Of a DNA stretch of 64,000 nt, positions 8,903-18,593 are shown one piece after another. The stretch comes from Chryseobacterium carnipullorum (GTDB taxonomy: Bacteria; Bacteroidota; Bacteroidia; Flavobacteriales; Weeksellaceae): contig NZ_FRCD01000002.1 in assembly GCF_900142785.1 (NCBI RefSeq), positions 124,001-188,000 of the forward strand. Direction: 5' to 3'. The position numbers and the translations under genes were made by a program. The stretch's first letter is position 1. The number at the start of each line of letters is the position of its first letter. A model generated the notes under the pieces. It worked only from the letters and a program-made list of their open reading frames with translations. It was not told where the DNA came from and did no database searches.

Positions 8903-9622
8903 ATGAAAACAGATATACTTGCTTTCGGAGCACATCCTGATGATGTAGAGCTGGGATGTGGCGGAACAATAGCTAAAATGATTTCGGAAGGTAAAACATG
9001 TGCTATTGTTGACCTTACCAAAGGAGAGCTGGGAACCAGAGGAACAGATGAAACAAGAAGAGTAGAAGCCGGTGAATCTGCAAAAATTCTCGGAGTTTCG
9101 GCAAGAGAAAATTTGGGAATGAAAGATGGGTTTTTGGTCAATTCTGAAGAATATCAGATGGAGATTGTAAAAATGATCCGTAAATACCGCCCGGAAATCG
9201 TCTTAGCCAATGCGATTGATGACAGACATCCGGATCATGCAAAAGGAGCGAAATTAGTGTCTGATGCATGCTTCCTGGCCGGACTAAGAAAAATTGAAAC
9301 GGTAGTAAATGGCGAAAATCAGGAAGTATGGAGACCCAAGCACATTTTTCATTATATCCAGTGGAAAGATATCAAACCTGAATTTGTGATTGACATTTCC
9401 GATCATTTAGACAAGAAGATTGAAGCGTGCATGGCCTTCAAAACACAGTTTTACGATCCAACATCCAATGAACCGGTTACTCCAATTGCAACGAAAGACT
9501 TTTTAGAAAGCTTAACCTATCGTGCTCAGGATTTAGGAAGATTATCGGGAGTGACTTATGCTGAGGGATTTACGTCTGAGAAGCTTATTGCGATGAAAAA
9601 TTTTGATGGAATTGTTTGGTAA
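8903..9622 (+). CDS. bshB1: bacillithiol biosynthesis N-acetyl-GlcNAc-malate deacetylase BshB1
   Basis: LmbE/PIG-L family zinc deacetylase, 239 aa. BshB1 removes the acetyl group from GlcNAc-malate in the second step of bacillithiol synthesis. Zinc and catalytic motifs are visible: AHPDDVELGCGGT near the N-terminus and DRHPDHAKGA at about residues 109-118; the C-terminus has TYRAQDLGRLSGVTYAEGF, typical of BshB1 rather than other LmbE proteins. ATG at 8903 is chosen; the codon just before it is TTG. Other bsh genes are not in the window. It is followed 35 bp later by tRNA-His. Confidence 0.92.
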   Translation: MKTDILAFGAHPDDVELGCGGTIAKMISEGKTCAIVDLTKGELGTRGTDETRRVEAGESAKILGVSARENLGMKDGFLVNSEEYQMEIVKMIRKYRPEIVLANAIDDRHPDHAKGAKLVSDACFLAGLRKIETVVNGENQEVWRPKHIFHYIQWKDIKPEFVIDISDHLDKKIEACMAFKTQFYDPTSNEPVTPIATKDFLESLTYRAQDLGRLSGVTYAEGFTSEKLIAMKNFDGIVW

Positions 9623-9645
9623 TTAAAAAATCTTTCCTATATTTG
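9615..9645 (+). promoter_or_regulatory. tRNA-His promoter, TTTG-N19-TATATTTG
   Basis: TTTG at 9615-9618, a 19-bp spacer and TATATTTG at 9638-9645 form a perfect flavobacterial promoter. The -33 element overlaps the last codons of bshB1, and the tRNA starts 12 bp after the -7 box. Confidence 0.8.
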
Positions 9646-9657
9646 CACTCACAAAAC

Positions 9658-9732
<75 letters not shown>

Positions 9733-9736
9733 CAAG

Positions 9737-9768
9737 AAAAGTACACTTTTTAAAGTGTACTTTTTTTT
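9737..9768 (+). terminator. terminator after tRNA-His
   Basis: Stem AAAAGTACACTTT / AAAGTGTACTTTT with a 2-nt loop and eight Ts; it starts a few bases after the mature tRNA end. Confidence 0.85.
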
Positions 9769-9841
9769 ATTTCTATAGCATTGATCAATGCCAAAAGCCA
9801 AATTAATAAACACTATTTGGTGTGTAAATTCTCACTGACTA

Positions 9842-9872
9842 TTTGATACTCCATAAGAAAAGTATATTTTTG
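9842..9872 (+). promoter_or_regulatory. consensus promoter TTTG-N19-TATTTTTG
   Basis: TTTG at 9842-9845, 19 bp, then TATTTTTG at 9865-9872: a full consensus match. The next convincing gene starts about 440 bp later, so the transcript would have a long leader or begin with the 12-codon mini-ORF at 9952. Confidence 0.7.
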
Positions 9873-9951
9873 CAGTTCACAACATAAAAAATCTTCATGA
9901 TGATATATGTTGCTGCAAAAACTATAAACTCAATTTAAAGACCATTAAACC

Positions 9952-9990
9952 ATGAAAATGAGAAAAACTATTCTGAATTTATTCTGTTAA
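9952..9990 (+). pseudogene. possible remnant ORF, 12 codons then stop
   Basis: ATG at 9952 opens MKMRKTILNLFC and then TAA. It looks like the first half of a signal peptide. The same frame stays open for about 26 more codons after the stop (including KVNPQNFFNNAMGVINTLY) before TAG. It could be a decayed secreted-protein gene or a chance ORF in a leader. No homology is recognised. Confidence 0.3.
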
Positions 9991-10319
9991 TTCAACGATA
10001 CTGATTGTTTCCCGAAACTCAGAACCAAAGTAAATCCTCAAAATTTCTTTAACAATGCAATGGGGGTAATCAACACACTTTATTAGATTATTTTTCGTAA
10101 CGAGAGATGATTCTTTATTCATACTGGAGAAACTTTGAATCTTCTATTGGTAATGATTCAGTATTATTTAATCAACCCGATACCTTTTAAAATCATAGGT
10201 CGTTTTTTTATGAATTGATTTGATTTTGAAAATTTTTCATTTCAGATGGAGATCAGAAACCATTCAAACGGAGCGGAACCGAAAAGCTAAACGAGTAGGG
10301 AAACATTATAAAACTAAAC

Positions 10320-12584
10320 ATGAAGAAATTTATTTTATTAAAAATCATGAAAAAACTCTACTTTTTATTCTTAATTCTCAGCTCAATTTCCGGATTTGCA
10401 CAAACGTACAGTTATACAAAATACAATACTTCGAATTCAGAAATAGGGAGCAATTATATTGCTGATATTAAAGCTGATGCTAATGGATTGTTATGGCTTG
10501 CAACCTATACTGGAGTTTCAACTTTTAACGGAACTACTTTTACCAATTACAATACTTCCAATTCCGGTATTGCATCCAATTCAATTATTAAAATTCAAAT
10601 TGATGGCTTGGGCAGAAAATGGATTGCATCGCAACTTAATGGAATTATTATGTATAACGGAACGACATGGACTAATTATACAACTTCCAATTCAGGTTTA
10701 CCGACTAATGCAATCAATGATATAGCTATTGACGGACAAAATAACCTTTGGATTGCTACAGACTCAGGTCTTACAAAATTCAATGGTACAACGTGGTCTA
10801 ATTATTCCTCTGTACCGAATCTGAATTCTGTGGCAACAGATAGTAATAATGGAGTATGGGTTACCAATGGTGGTGTATTGTATAAATTTAATGGAACTGA
10901 TTTTAATTTTATAGCCCAGGGAACTCAAAAAATATTGAAAATTGCCAACAATACGGTCTATGTAAAAGGTTCTGATAGTTTAATTACATTAACGACGAGC
11001 GGAACTAACCTCACATTTACTTATCAAAGCACGTCTTGTCTTACAGGATACAATCTTAGCGCCTTGGATGTTGATAATAACAGTAAAGTATGGATTGGAT
11101 TTAATGGATCAGGTTTACAAAACTTTACGGATTGCGCAACTTACACCGCAACAAATACAAATTTCGGTTTGCCCGATGACTATTTCAGTGCAGTCAGTAC
11201 ACAATCTTCAGGGACTATCTGGCTGGGAACGTTACAGCTTGGTTTGGTGAAAATGTCGCCAAGCACTGTTCAGGCAGGCTGTTTTCAAAAAATCAATGCA
11301 GGTAGTTTGCATAGTATAGCTATAAAAACAGACGGAACATTATGGACCTGGGGGAATAATTATTCAGGAGAATTAGGAAATGGTACCACCACTAATGCAT
11401 TAACCCCAAAACAGATAGGAACTGGTAATAACTGGAAAGAAATTGCTGGCGGAAGCAGCCATACAATTGCCCAAAAAACAGACGGAACGCTTTGGGCCTG
11501 GGGAGCAAATTCAGGTCAATTGGGTAATGGAACAAATACACAACAACACACACCGGTACAAGTGGGAACTGCTACTGACTGGAAAACTTTTGACAGCGGA
11601 ATGTATCATACGGTAGCTATAAAAAATAACGGAACCCTATGGGCCTGGGGACTCAATCCTTACGGACAGTTAGGTACTGGAAACACGACGACTAGTTTAG
11701 TGCCGATTCAAATAGGAACTGCCACTAATTGGTTAGCTGTTCAATGCGGACAGGATTTTACTATTGCATTAAAAACAGACGGAACCCTTTGGGCCTGGGG
11801 TAGCAATACTTATGGAACGATCGGTGATGCTACCAATACCAATAGGTTGGTACCTACTCAAGTTGGTACCGCCAACAACTGGAAAAGTCTTGGTGTTGGA
11901 ACGCTCCATGTCGCAGCACTGAAAACAGATGGAACCCTTTGGGCCTGGGGATATAATGCTAATGGACAACTGGGAGATGGAACAACGGCTAATAAAAATG
12001 TTCCAACACAAATCGGAACAGCCACCAACTGGCAGACCGTTGCTCCAGGAGGAAATCATACCCTTGCCATAAAATCTAACGGAACACTGTGGACCTGGGG
12101 AAGAAATCAATATGGCCAATTAGGAAACGGACTTACGACCAACAGTAGCGTTCCTGTACAATTAGGAAATCTTACGAACTGGAAAGCTATTGCTGCTGGA
12201 ATATCACATACTTTTGCCTTAAAGAACGATGGAACTGTCAGCACATGGGGGCTAAACCTGTATGGTCAATTAGGGGACGGTTCTACTGTTGATAAAAATG
12301 TTCCAACAGGTATTGCTTGCCCAACTTTAGGTGTTGATGACTTTACAATGTTAAAGAATTCTCTAAAAGCATATCCGAACCCGGTTAATGACAAGCTCAT
12401 TATTTCTTTCGATCAGAAAATATCTCTGGTATTGGTTTATAATCTACTAGGTCAGGAAGTGTTGAGTAAAACAATCAATGCTAATGAAGGTGCATTAGAT
12501 TTTTCCGGCTTAGCATCAGGAGTTTATATGGTTAAAGTCATTTCAAATGATGATAGTAAGACATTGAAAGTCATTAAAAAATAA
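10320..12584 (+). CDS. secreted Reg_prop/RCC1 double-propeller protein with T9SS tail
   Basis: 754-aa secreted protein. Signal peptide KKLYFLFLILSSISGFAQ; the ATG at 10347 begins exactly at this peptide and is a good alternative start. Residues about 35-325 carry two-component-regulator-propeller-type repeats (GLLWLATYTGVSTFNGT, NLWIATDSGLTKFNGT). Residues about 328-670 hold seven tandem RCC1-type repeats of about 50 aa (pattern HTxAxKTDGTLWAWGxNxxGQLGDGT). The last about 75 residues are a T9SS type A sorting domain (AYPNPVNDKLIISF … GVYMVKVIS … KVIKK), so it is exported across the outer membrane and probably surface-linked. Ligand unknown. No neighbour shares its strand closely, and it has its own terminator. 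Confidence 0.9.
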   Translation: MKKFILLKIMKKLYFLFLILSSISGFAQTYSYTKYNTSNSEIGSNYIADIKADANGLLWLATYTGVSTFNGTTFTNYNTSNSGIASNSIIKIQIDGLGRKWIASQLNGIIMYNGTTWTNYTTSNSGLPTNAINDIAIDGQNNLWIATDSGLTKFNGTTWSNYSSVPNLNSVATDSNNGVWVTNGGVLYKFNGTDFNFIAQGTQKILKIANNTVYVKGSDSLITLTTSGTNLTFTYQSTSCLTGYNLSALDVDNNSKVWIGFNGSGLQNFTDCATYTATNTNFGLPDDYFSAVSTQSSGTIWLGTLQLGLVKMSPSTVQAGCFQKINAGSLHSIAIKTDGTLWTWGNNYSGELGNGTTTNALTPKQIGTGNNWKEIAGGSSHTIAQKTDGTLWAWGANSGQLGNGTNTQQHTPVQVGTATDWKTFDSGMYHTVAIKNNGTLWAWGLNPYGQLGTGNTTTSLVPIQIGTATNWLAVQCGQDFTIALKTDGTLWAWGSNTYGTIGDATNTNRLVPTQVGTANNWKSLGVGTLHVAALKTDGTLWAWGYNANGQLGDGTTANKNVPTQIGTATNWQTVAPGGNHTLAIKSNGTLWTWGRNQYGQLGNGLTTNSSVPVQLGNLTNWKAIAAGISHTFALKNDGTVSTWGLNLYGQLGDGSTVDKNVPTGIACPTLGVDDFTMLKNSLKAYPNPVNDKLIISFDQKISLVLVYNLLGQEVLSKTINANEGALDFSGLASGVYMVKVISNDDSKTLKVIKK

Positions 12585-12921
12585 AAGATATCAAAAATTA
12601 AATCATTGAATTTCAGAGTCATGCAGTCTGAGGTTTAACTATAATTCATAAAGAAAGAGGCCGTATCACAATTAGTGAAAACGGCCTTTTTTATGGTTTC
12701 CCCCACATCTTTCTATACAAGTATGATTCATCGAATCAATCAAAAATTGATTTTCATCTTTGTCTTTTTTTTAAATATGCGGTGTTACAATAGAACTTTA
12801 CTTTAAAAAGAACATGCTGTTTTTTGCGTAATTTTTATGACTTATTTCATCACCACTTCTTGAATTTTTAAAACAGTCTCCGTTAAAAATTTCCCTATAT
12901 TTATTGATATCAACTTCACCA
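12585..12921 (+). other. 337-bp gap before the 144-aa gene
   Basis: Contains the propeller-gene terminator (12658-12692), then AT-rich sequence with a weak -7-like TATATTTATTG near 12896-12906 shortly before the ATG at 12922. No additional gene is seen. Confidence 0.5.
12658..12692 (+). terminator. terminator after the propeller gene
   Basis: Stem AGGCCGT / ACGGCCT with a 16-nt loop and a T tract. Confidence 0.75.
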
Positions 12922-13356
12922 ATGGAAATTAAGGTTACAGTAAAGCAGCTAGGCAGAAAGCATCCCATTCTTTCAGAGCAAAAACTAGACATTGCCTGCA
13001 ATGATCCGAAAATCTCTTTAAAACACTTATTACAATTAATTGTGCAGCAACAAGTGGAGACATTCAACTCCAAATCATTTGAGCTGGAAGATGAAGATTA
13101 TGCTAAAATTCCTTCGGAAAACTATCTTAATATTCTTACAGACACAGGTAAAATAGGGTTCGGAAGTATTTATAATGAGAAGAAAGCCAATCTTCAGAAA
13201 GCACAGGAGAATGCAATACAAGCTTTCGAAGACGGCATGTTTGCGGTATTTTATAATGATGAGCAGCTGGAAAACCTTTCTGAAACAATAGACCTCAGTC
13301 TGAAGCATTCATTTGCTTTCATCAGACTTACATTTCTTGCAGGAAGTTATTGGTAA
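12922..13356 (+). CDS. unknown 144-aa partner of the DUF4132 protein
   Basis: Not recognised as a named family. ATG 12922 (MEIKVTVKQLGRKH) is chosen over an upstream TTG. It has no signal peptide or TM segment, so it is cytoplasmic. The first about 55 residues alternate strand-strand-helix (EIKVTVKQLG … SLKHLLQLIVQQQVETF), which resembles a beta-grasp start. The C-terminus ends with ETIDLSLKHSFAFIRLTFLAGSYW. The gene lies 25 bp before the DUF4132 giant on the same strand with no terminator between, so the two are very likely one operon and a functional pair. The beta-grasp idea is inference from pattern only. Confidence 0.75.
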   Translation: MEIKVTVKQLGRKHPILSEQKLDIACNDPKISLKHLLQLIVQQQVETFNSKSFELEDEDYAKIPSENYLNILTDTGKIGFGSIYNEKKANLQKAQENAIQAFEDGMFAVFYNDEQLENLSETIDLSLKHSFAFIRLTFLAGSYW

Positions 13357-13381
13357 TTACGAACACTGAATCTCAAAATAC

Positions 13382-16300
13382 ATGGAAATTATAGAAAAAT
13401 TAGAATCGAAAAAGACCGTCAATCATTATCGGAATTTTAGGAAAGAATTAAAAGAGCAAACAGAAAAAGGCTTGTTGTCACAAATCTTTTCAAAACCTCA
13501 ACTTAAGAAAGAGGTAGCGGAGCTGGGAATATTAATAGTGGGTAAGACCAACTATTTTGAGGATGTAAGCCTGGGTTCCGAACGCATGGAAAACATCAAA
13601 AAATATATCAAACCCAATATGTGGGATGATAAAGACTATTATCAACTTCTGGTTTATTTTTTTGGCCCTAATGCAGACCTGGTAAAGCATGCCTTGAATA
13701 CAATGCCTTATAAAATGTATCAGACAGGCTACTACAGACGTTCTTTCCGAGCTCCGCATAATGAAAACTACATCCTTCTCAACCAGATTAATCTAATTGG
13801 AGGGCTGTTGCAGCTGCCAAGTAGCTACTCTTACACCAATGGAGGAGAACAGTTTTATGACCTTACACTGGAAGAGCAGATTATCTATGACAGTAACATA
13901 TCAAACAGTTCAAACCAGTTTTATATTTGGTCAGCAGCTATTGATACAGGAAATGCCGGTATTTACCCACTGATTGAAGATATCATTTTCAATAAACATC
14001 CAGAAGGAAAAGTATCCCGGAACATTATAAAAGCACTCCTCAACAGTGAACAGCAGCATTGTTGGGAACTGGTGGAAAAACTCCTGCTGGCAGCTCAGCG
14101 ACAGGAAGGCCTGAGACAGACGGTACTGGAAGCTTTGGATGAAACGAGTATCGGCGCTTTGGAATATATGACGAATGTGATTGCAGAGCATCAACTGACT
14201 CGTTTTTCATCGGTTGTCCGTTCCATAGATACCTGGACAGGCCTAGGCTGGGATACCGAAAAAGAATCAGTCGTAAGAACTATTGTATCGCTGGCCCATA
14301 CCTATTTTAATAATCCGGACCAGATTCCTGATGCTATAAAAAGCAGTAATAATAATGAAGTGTATATGGCCCTTTGGGTACAGTCGGTATGGGATGTAGA
14401 AAAAGCTGTTCCCTATCTGCATCAGCTGTACGATAAAGGGAGCATAGAAAAGAAATGTCTTGCGATAAAGTTTGCCGGTGAAACCCAGGATCCTTACATT
14501 CAAATGCCTCTGTATTATAAAGCAGTGCTGGAAGGTGATTTACAGGTGCTGGCGTTTGCAGGAGAACCTTTATCAACATTATTAAGTACTAATGTAACTT
14601 CAAAATTCTTTATCAATAATGGAGATTACCCTGATTTCTTTGAAAAACTTCATGAACTTACCCAAAAGATAGCGCTTAAAGAAAAGAAATTCGAAGGTAA
14701 AATATTCTCATGGCTCAATGCGACTTTCAGTAAAAGCAATTTCTACGCTTCTATGTTTTATCTGGTGGGTGAGGATACAGAAAAGATGAATCTTGTCCTT
14801 TCTTATTTCGATCAGTTTGACCTTTCATTGCGCGAGCAGATTTCACGATCTGTCTTAGGGGATTTCTACTGTTATTCTTACTCCTATAACTTCGGAAAAA
14901 AGAAAAAGACTGTTACTCCCTTTCAAAAAGAATTTGCCTTTAAAATAATCAAAGACAGGGGAGAATCTTTGATAGCCTCAGGAATTAATGTGTTGCAGCA
15001 GAATCCTTTACATCAGGAGGAAGTAATGGCTTTCTTTGATATGTTTAAAAGAAAAGGAGGTGCGCTTCGAAAGAAACTGATCGAGCTGGTGATCCAGCAG
15101 GAAGATGGAGTAGTGGTTCCATTAGTGGATGAACTAATGGGTAAAGGCGATATTGAGCAGCGAACGGCTTCATTAGACATCATGCTACAGCTTCAGAAAG
15201 ATAAGCGAATATCTGCTCAAATAGGAAAATGGACTGCACAATATGCTGAAAAATCCAAAGTTTCAGAGAGAGAACAGAGTTTGCTTGATCAGCTTAATCC
15301 TTCTGATGATAAAAAGGTACTTTCAGCAGAAAATGGATTTGGATTCTACGATCCTTCAGTAGTATCAAAATTTGAACTGCCCGAAGTCAAAGAAAGTTCT
15401 TTATATGCAAAGGCGACCAAAAAGGATCCCTATGGTTTCACACAATCTATAAATCATATTAAAGAAGAATTAAGAAAGCTCAATGATTTATTCCTGAAAA
15501 ACAAAGACTATGAATACGAGGCAGACGACTGGAATGGCTCTAAAATAACCGTATTGATGGGAAATACTTTCCGACACATCATAAATAATACGGAAAATTT
15601 CACCTCTGAACAGGTCGCTGAAAACTATCCTTTGCATGAAATATGGGCACAATGGTATAAAGAGTCGGGGCTTCAGCCACGTGATTTATTCCTGCTGACT
15701 TTCGCTGAAAACTGCGACCGTAAAAAGTTCAGAGATTTCCTTGACAATTATGTATTCTATCATAAAGATATTATCCCTAATCCTCTGAAAACCGACTATT
15801 ACTGGGATAATCCTGTTAAAAGAATTCTGGAAATTTTACAATATAAGTTCGTATTTGAGGAGAAAACAGATTTCCTGATCGATGCCTGCAGTACGCTGTT
15901 TGCTCACCTTCCGGACGAGGTGATCAACTACAAGACAAAGGAAAGAGAGTATTATTATGGCGGAGGAACCGGTTGGCAGCAGACCGGCTTTTTCAATGTG
16001 TTTTTACAGGCAGTTCCATTTAAAGATCTTACCGATGAACAATATATTAAACAGTGGAATCTTTACCGCTGGATGCAATTTAATGGTCTGGAAGAAAATA
16101 AAAAATATTCTGTTCCGAATTTCTACTTATTCTGCAAAGCATATGAACTTAATGTTATTACAAAAGATGAACTCTATGAGGGGATTTTTACCGCAGAATC
16201 CGTGATAAGGGATCTTACAAGAGCTAAGAATTATACTACCTACCATCAGCAGGAAAGATATGTGGATACATTTCCTTTTCTGAAACCAATCATAGAAGAA

Positions 16301-18427
16301 ATTCAAAATACATTCCTGGATGTGGAGCTCATTCGGGGGGACGCCAATACTGCCGTTTCTCAATTTGTGCAGGAGTTTCAGACCCTGTTCGGAGCCCATC
16401 GTCTTGTACAGCTGTTGAAAGGACTCGGGAAATCAGGATTGTATGCCAATTATATTTACAGCTATGGCGACGAAAGCATGACCAAGCAGAAGCTGTTCTC
16501 TTATCTGATCAAAAATTCTTATCCTTTGGAAAGGGATACTCAGGAATCATTCAATGAAATGATGAAGAAAGAGAAGATGGCAGAACTTCGCCTGATACAG
16601 GCTGCGATCTATGCGCCGCAATGGCAGAAGCTGATCAGTACGTATTTAGGCTGGAAAGGTCTGGATTCAGCGATCTGGTGGATGCATGCCCATACCAAAA
16701 CCAGTGCGTATCAGGCTCAGAATTCAGAACTCGAAAGTGAAGTAGCCAAATACTCATCCGTAGACGTACAGGAATTTCAGGATGGGGCAGTCGATAAGAA
16801 TTGGTTCATAAAAGCGTATAAAGAACTGGGTAAAGCCCGTTGGGAAATGCTGTATGAATCGGCTAAATATATCTCCGATGGAAACGGACATCGCCGGGCA
16901 CGACTTTACTCCGATACGCTTACAGGCGATTTAAAAATAAAAGAGGTCACCGCAAAAGTAAAAGACAAGCGAGATCAGGATTATCTTCGCGTGTATGGAC
17001 TTGTGCCGCTGAGTAAAGCCAATCCGGAGAAAGATGTGTTGAGCCGGTATGAATATATTCAACAATTTAAAAAGGAAAGTAAGGAGTTTGGTTCTATGAA
17101 ACAGGCGAGTGAAGCTCTGGCGATTCGTGTTGCCCTGGAAAATCTTGCCCGGAACGCAGGGTATCCGGATCCGATAAGACTAACGTGGGCTATGGAAACG
17201 AAGCAGATTCAGACCATTCTGTCAAAAGAAACACAGGTGACTATTGATGGAGTCACCGTAGGTTTAATTATAGAAACGGATGGAAAAGCTGAAATCGTAG
17301 TATTCAGAGATGATAAGCAGCTCAAATCTATTCCGCCAAAAATCAAAAAGGACAAAGCCATTGTAGAATTAGGAAACTATCGTAAAATAATGCGTGAACA
17401 GTGGACCCGTTCCCGAAAAGGACTGGAAGAAGCTATGATCAGAGGGGACGAGTTTCTTTTTGCAGAAATTAAAAACCTTTTCGAACACCCTGTTATAGTA
17501 AAACACCTCGAAAAGCTGGTATTTATTTCCAGCGATAACAAAATAGGATTCTATCATGAAGGCAATCTGGTTGATGCTCATGGGGAAATTCATGAAGTAA
17601 GTAAAACCGATACTTTACGCATTGCTCATTGTGTAGATTTGCATCAGCATTCCGTTTGGAGTGATTATCAACACTATTGTTTTACGGAAAAACTCATTCA
17701 GCCATTCAAACAGATATTCAGGGAATTGTATGTGCCGACCCCTGATGAACTGAAGGAGAAATCTGTATCACGCCGTTATGCGGGACATCAGGTTCAGCCG
17801 AAACAGACCTTAGCTTTGCTTAAAACAAGAGGCTGGAAAGTAGATTATGAGGAAGGTTTACAAAAAGTATATCATAAAGAAGGCTTCCAGGTAAAAATGT
17901 ATGCTGCAGCCAATTGGTTTTCTCCTGCTGAAGTAGAACATCCAACGTTGGAAACCATAGAATTTCATTCATTAAAAGACTACAGGAACATTCCTTTTGA
18001 AGACATCAATCCAAGATTATTTTCAGAAGTAATGCGTGATATAGATCTGGTGGTATCAGTAGCTCACGTGGGAGGAGTAGATCCGGAGGCCAGTCATTCT
18101 TCTATAGAAATGAGAGCGGTACTGATGAAAGAAACGGCCCGTTTATTTAAACTGGATAATGTAAGCATTGAAGGTTCACATGTATTGGTGAAAGGTACAA
18201 TGGCCGCATACAGTGTGCATTTAGGCAGTGCGGTAGTCCATCAGGTTCCGGGAAAATATCTTTCGATTCTTCCGGTTCATTCCCAGCACAGAGGAAGATT
18301 GTTTCTGCCTTTTGCAGATGATGATCCGAAATCTGCTGAAGTGATGTCTAAAGTACTATTATTGGCTAAAGACCATGAAATACAGGATCCCACCATACTT
18401 TCGCAGATCAAAAGAGAGTTTGTGTAA
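13382..18427 (+). CDS. giant DUF4132-family protein (1681 aa)
   Basis: Very large soluble protein with no signal peptide. The N-terminal two thirds are helical and repeat-like (HEAT-type appearance; the N-terminal region resembles DUF5724). About residues 1140-1340 hold the DUF4132 signature, including KARWEMLYESAKYISDGNGHR and YLRVYGLVPL. The C-terminus (about 1480-1681) has RGWKVDYEEGLQKVYHKEGF, a DIDLVVSVAHVGGVDPEASHSS segment and a final HRGRLFLPFADDDPKS stretch. The family includes E. coli YehI/MolR-type proteins and has no firmly established biochemical role. Many WGR-DUF4132 proteins carry a WGR domain; I see none here. It follows the 144-aa gene by 25 bp and ends at a strong terminator. 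Confidence 0.85.
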   Translation: MEIIEKLESKKTVNHYRNFRKELKEQTEKGLLSQIFSKPQLKKEVAELGILIVGKTNYFEDVSLGSERMENIKKYIKPNMWDDKDYYQLLVYFFGPNADLVKHALNTMPYKMYQTGYYRRSFRAPHNENYILLNQINLIGGLLQLPSSYSYTNGGEQFYDLTLEEQIIYDSNISNSSNQFYIWSAAIDTGNAGIYPLIEDIIFNKHPEGKVSRNIIKALLNSEQQHCWELVEKLLLAAQRQEGLRQTVLEALDETSIGALEYMTNVIAEHQLTRFSSVVRSIDTWTGLGWDTEKESVVRTIVSLAHTYFNNPDQIPDAIKSSNNNEVYMALWVQSVWDVEKAVPYLHQLYDKGSIEKKCLAIKFAGETQDPYIQMPLYYKAVLEGDLQVLAFAGEPLSTLLSTNVTSKFFINNGDYPDFFEKLHELTQKIALKEKKFEGKIFSWLNATFSKSNFYASMFYLVGEDTEKMNLVLSYFDQFDLSLREQISRSVLGDFYCYSYSYNFGKKKKTVTPFQKEFAFKIIKDRGESLIASGINVLQQNPLHQEEVMAFFDMFKRKGGALRKKLIELVIQQEDGVVVPLVDELMGKGDIEQRTASLDIMLQLQKDKRISAQIGKWTAQYAEKSKVSEREQSLLDQLNPSDDKKVLSAENGFGFYDPSVVSKFELPEVKESSLYAKATKKDPYGFTQSINHIKEELRKLNDLFLKNKDYEYEADDWNGSKITVLMGNTFRHIINNTENFTSEQVAENYPLHEIWAQWYKESGLQPRDLFLLTFAENCDRKKFRDFLDNYVFYHKDIIPNPLKTDYYWDNPVKRILEILQYKFVFEEKTDFLIDACSTLFAHLPDEVINYKTKEREYYYGGGTGWQQTGFFNVFLQAVPFKDLTDEQYIKQWNLYRWMQFNGLEENKKYSVPNFYLFCKAYELNVITKDELYEGIFTAESVIRDLTRAKNYTTYHQQERYVDTFPFLKPIIEEIQNTFLDVELIRGDANTAVSQFVQEFQTLFGAHRLVQLLKGLGKSGLYANYIYSYGDESMTKQKLFSYLIKNSYPLERDTQESFNEMMKKEKMAELRLIQAAIYAPQWQKLISTYLGWKGLDSAIWWMHAHTKTSAYQAQNSELESEVAKYSSVDVQEFQDGAVDKNWFIKAYKELGKARWEMLYESAKYISDGNGHRRARLYSDTLTGDLKIKEVTAKVKDKRDQDYLRVYGLVPLSKANPEKDVLSRYEYIQQFKKESKEFGSMKQASEALAIRVALENLARNAGYPDPIRLTWAMETKQIQTILSKETQVTIDGVTVGLIIETDGKAEIVVFRDDKQLKSIPPKIKKDKAIVELGNYRKIMREQWTRSRKGLEEAMIRGDEFLFAEIKNLFEHPVIVKHLEKLVFISSDNKIGFYHEGNLVDAHGEIHEVSKTDTLRIAHCVDLHQHSVWSDYQHYCFTEKLIQPFKQIFRELYVPTPDELKEKSVSRRYAGHQVQPKQTLALLKTRGWKVDYEEGLQKVYHKEGFQVKMYAAANWFSPAEVEHPTLETIEFHSLKDYRNIPFEDINPRLFSEVMRDIDLVVSVAHVGGVDPEASHSSIEMRAVLMKETARLFKLDNVSIEGSHVLVKGTMAAYSVHLGSAVVHQVPGKYLSILPVHSQHRGRLFLPFADDDPKSAEVMSKVLLLAKDHEIQDPTILSQIKREFV

Positions 18428-18446
18428 CCTGTAGTAAAGATTACAG

Positions 18447-18478
18447 AAAGAGTATGCCTTTTGGTATACTCTTTTTTG
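18447..18478 (+). terminator. terminator after the DUF4132 gene
   Basis: 12-bp stem AAAGAGTATGCC / GGTATACTCTTT (one G-T pair), TTTT loop, T tail. Confidence 0.85.
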
Positions 18479-18546
18479 TGATGATCTATATTTGTTAGAC
18501 ATGTCACATTATTAATAATATATTGTACTTTGAGAGAAAATGGCAT

Positions 18547-18572
18547 AAAAAAAGCATCTTTTTCAGATGCTT
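18547..18572 (-). terminator. terminator of the PUR-domain gene
   Basis: On the minus strand: AAGCATCT, GAAAA loop, AGATGCTT and a run of seven Ts, 21 bp past the stop codon. Confidence 0.85.
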
Positions 18573-18593
18573 GTGTTTTTAGATATTCTTTTT

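Larger units (their letters stand above)
9771..10319 (+). other. 549-bp gap before the propeller gene
   Basis: AT-rich stretch between the tRNA-His terminator and the RCC1 gene. It holds one consensus promoter (9842-9872) and the short remnant ORF (9952-9990). The rest has short ORFs with no recognisable coding character, no tRNA and no strong hairpin that I can see. It may be a long 5' leader of the downstream gene. Confidence 0.5.

Noticed and set aside
10220..10465. 81-aa ORF overlapping the start of the propeller gene
   Set aside because: Its sequence is the out-of-frame version of the signal peptide region and it has no recognisable features.
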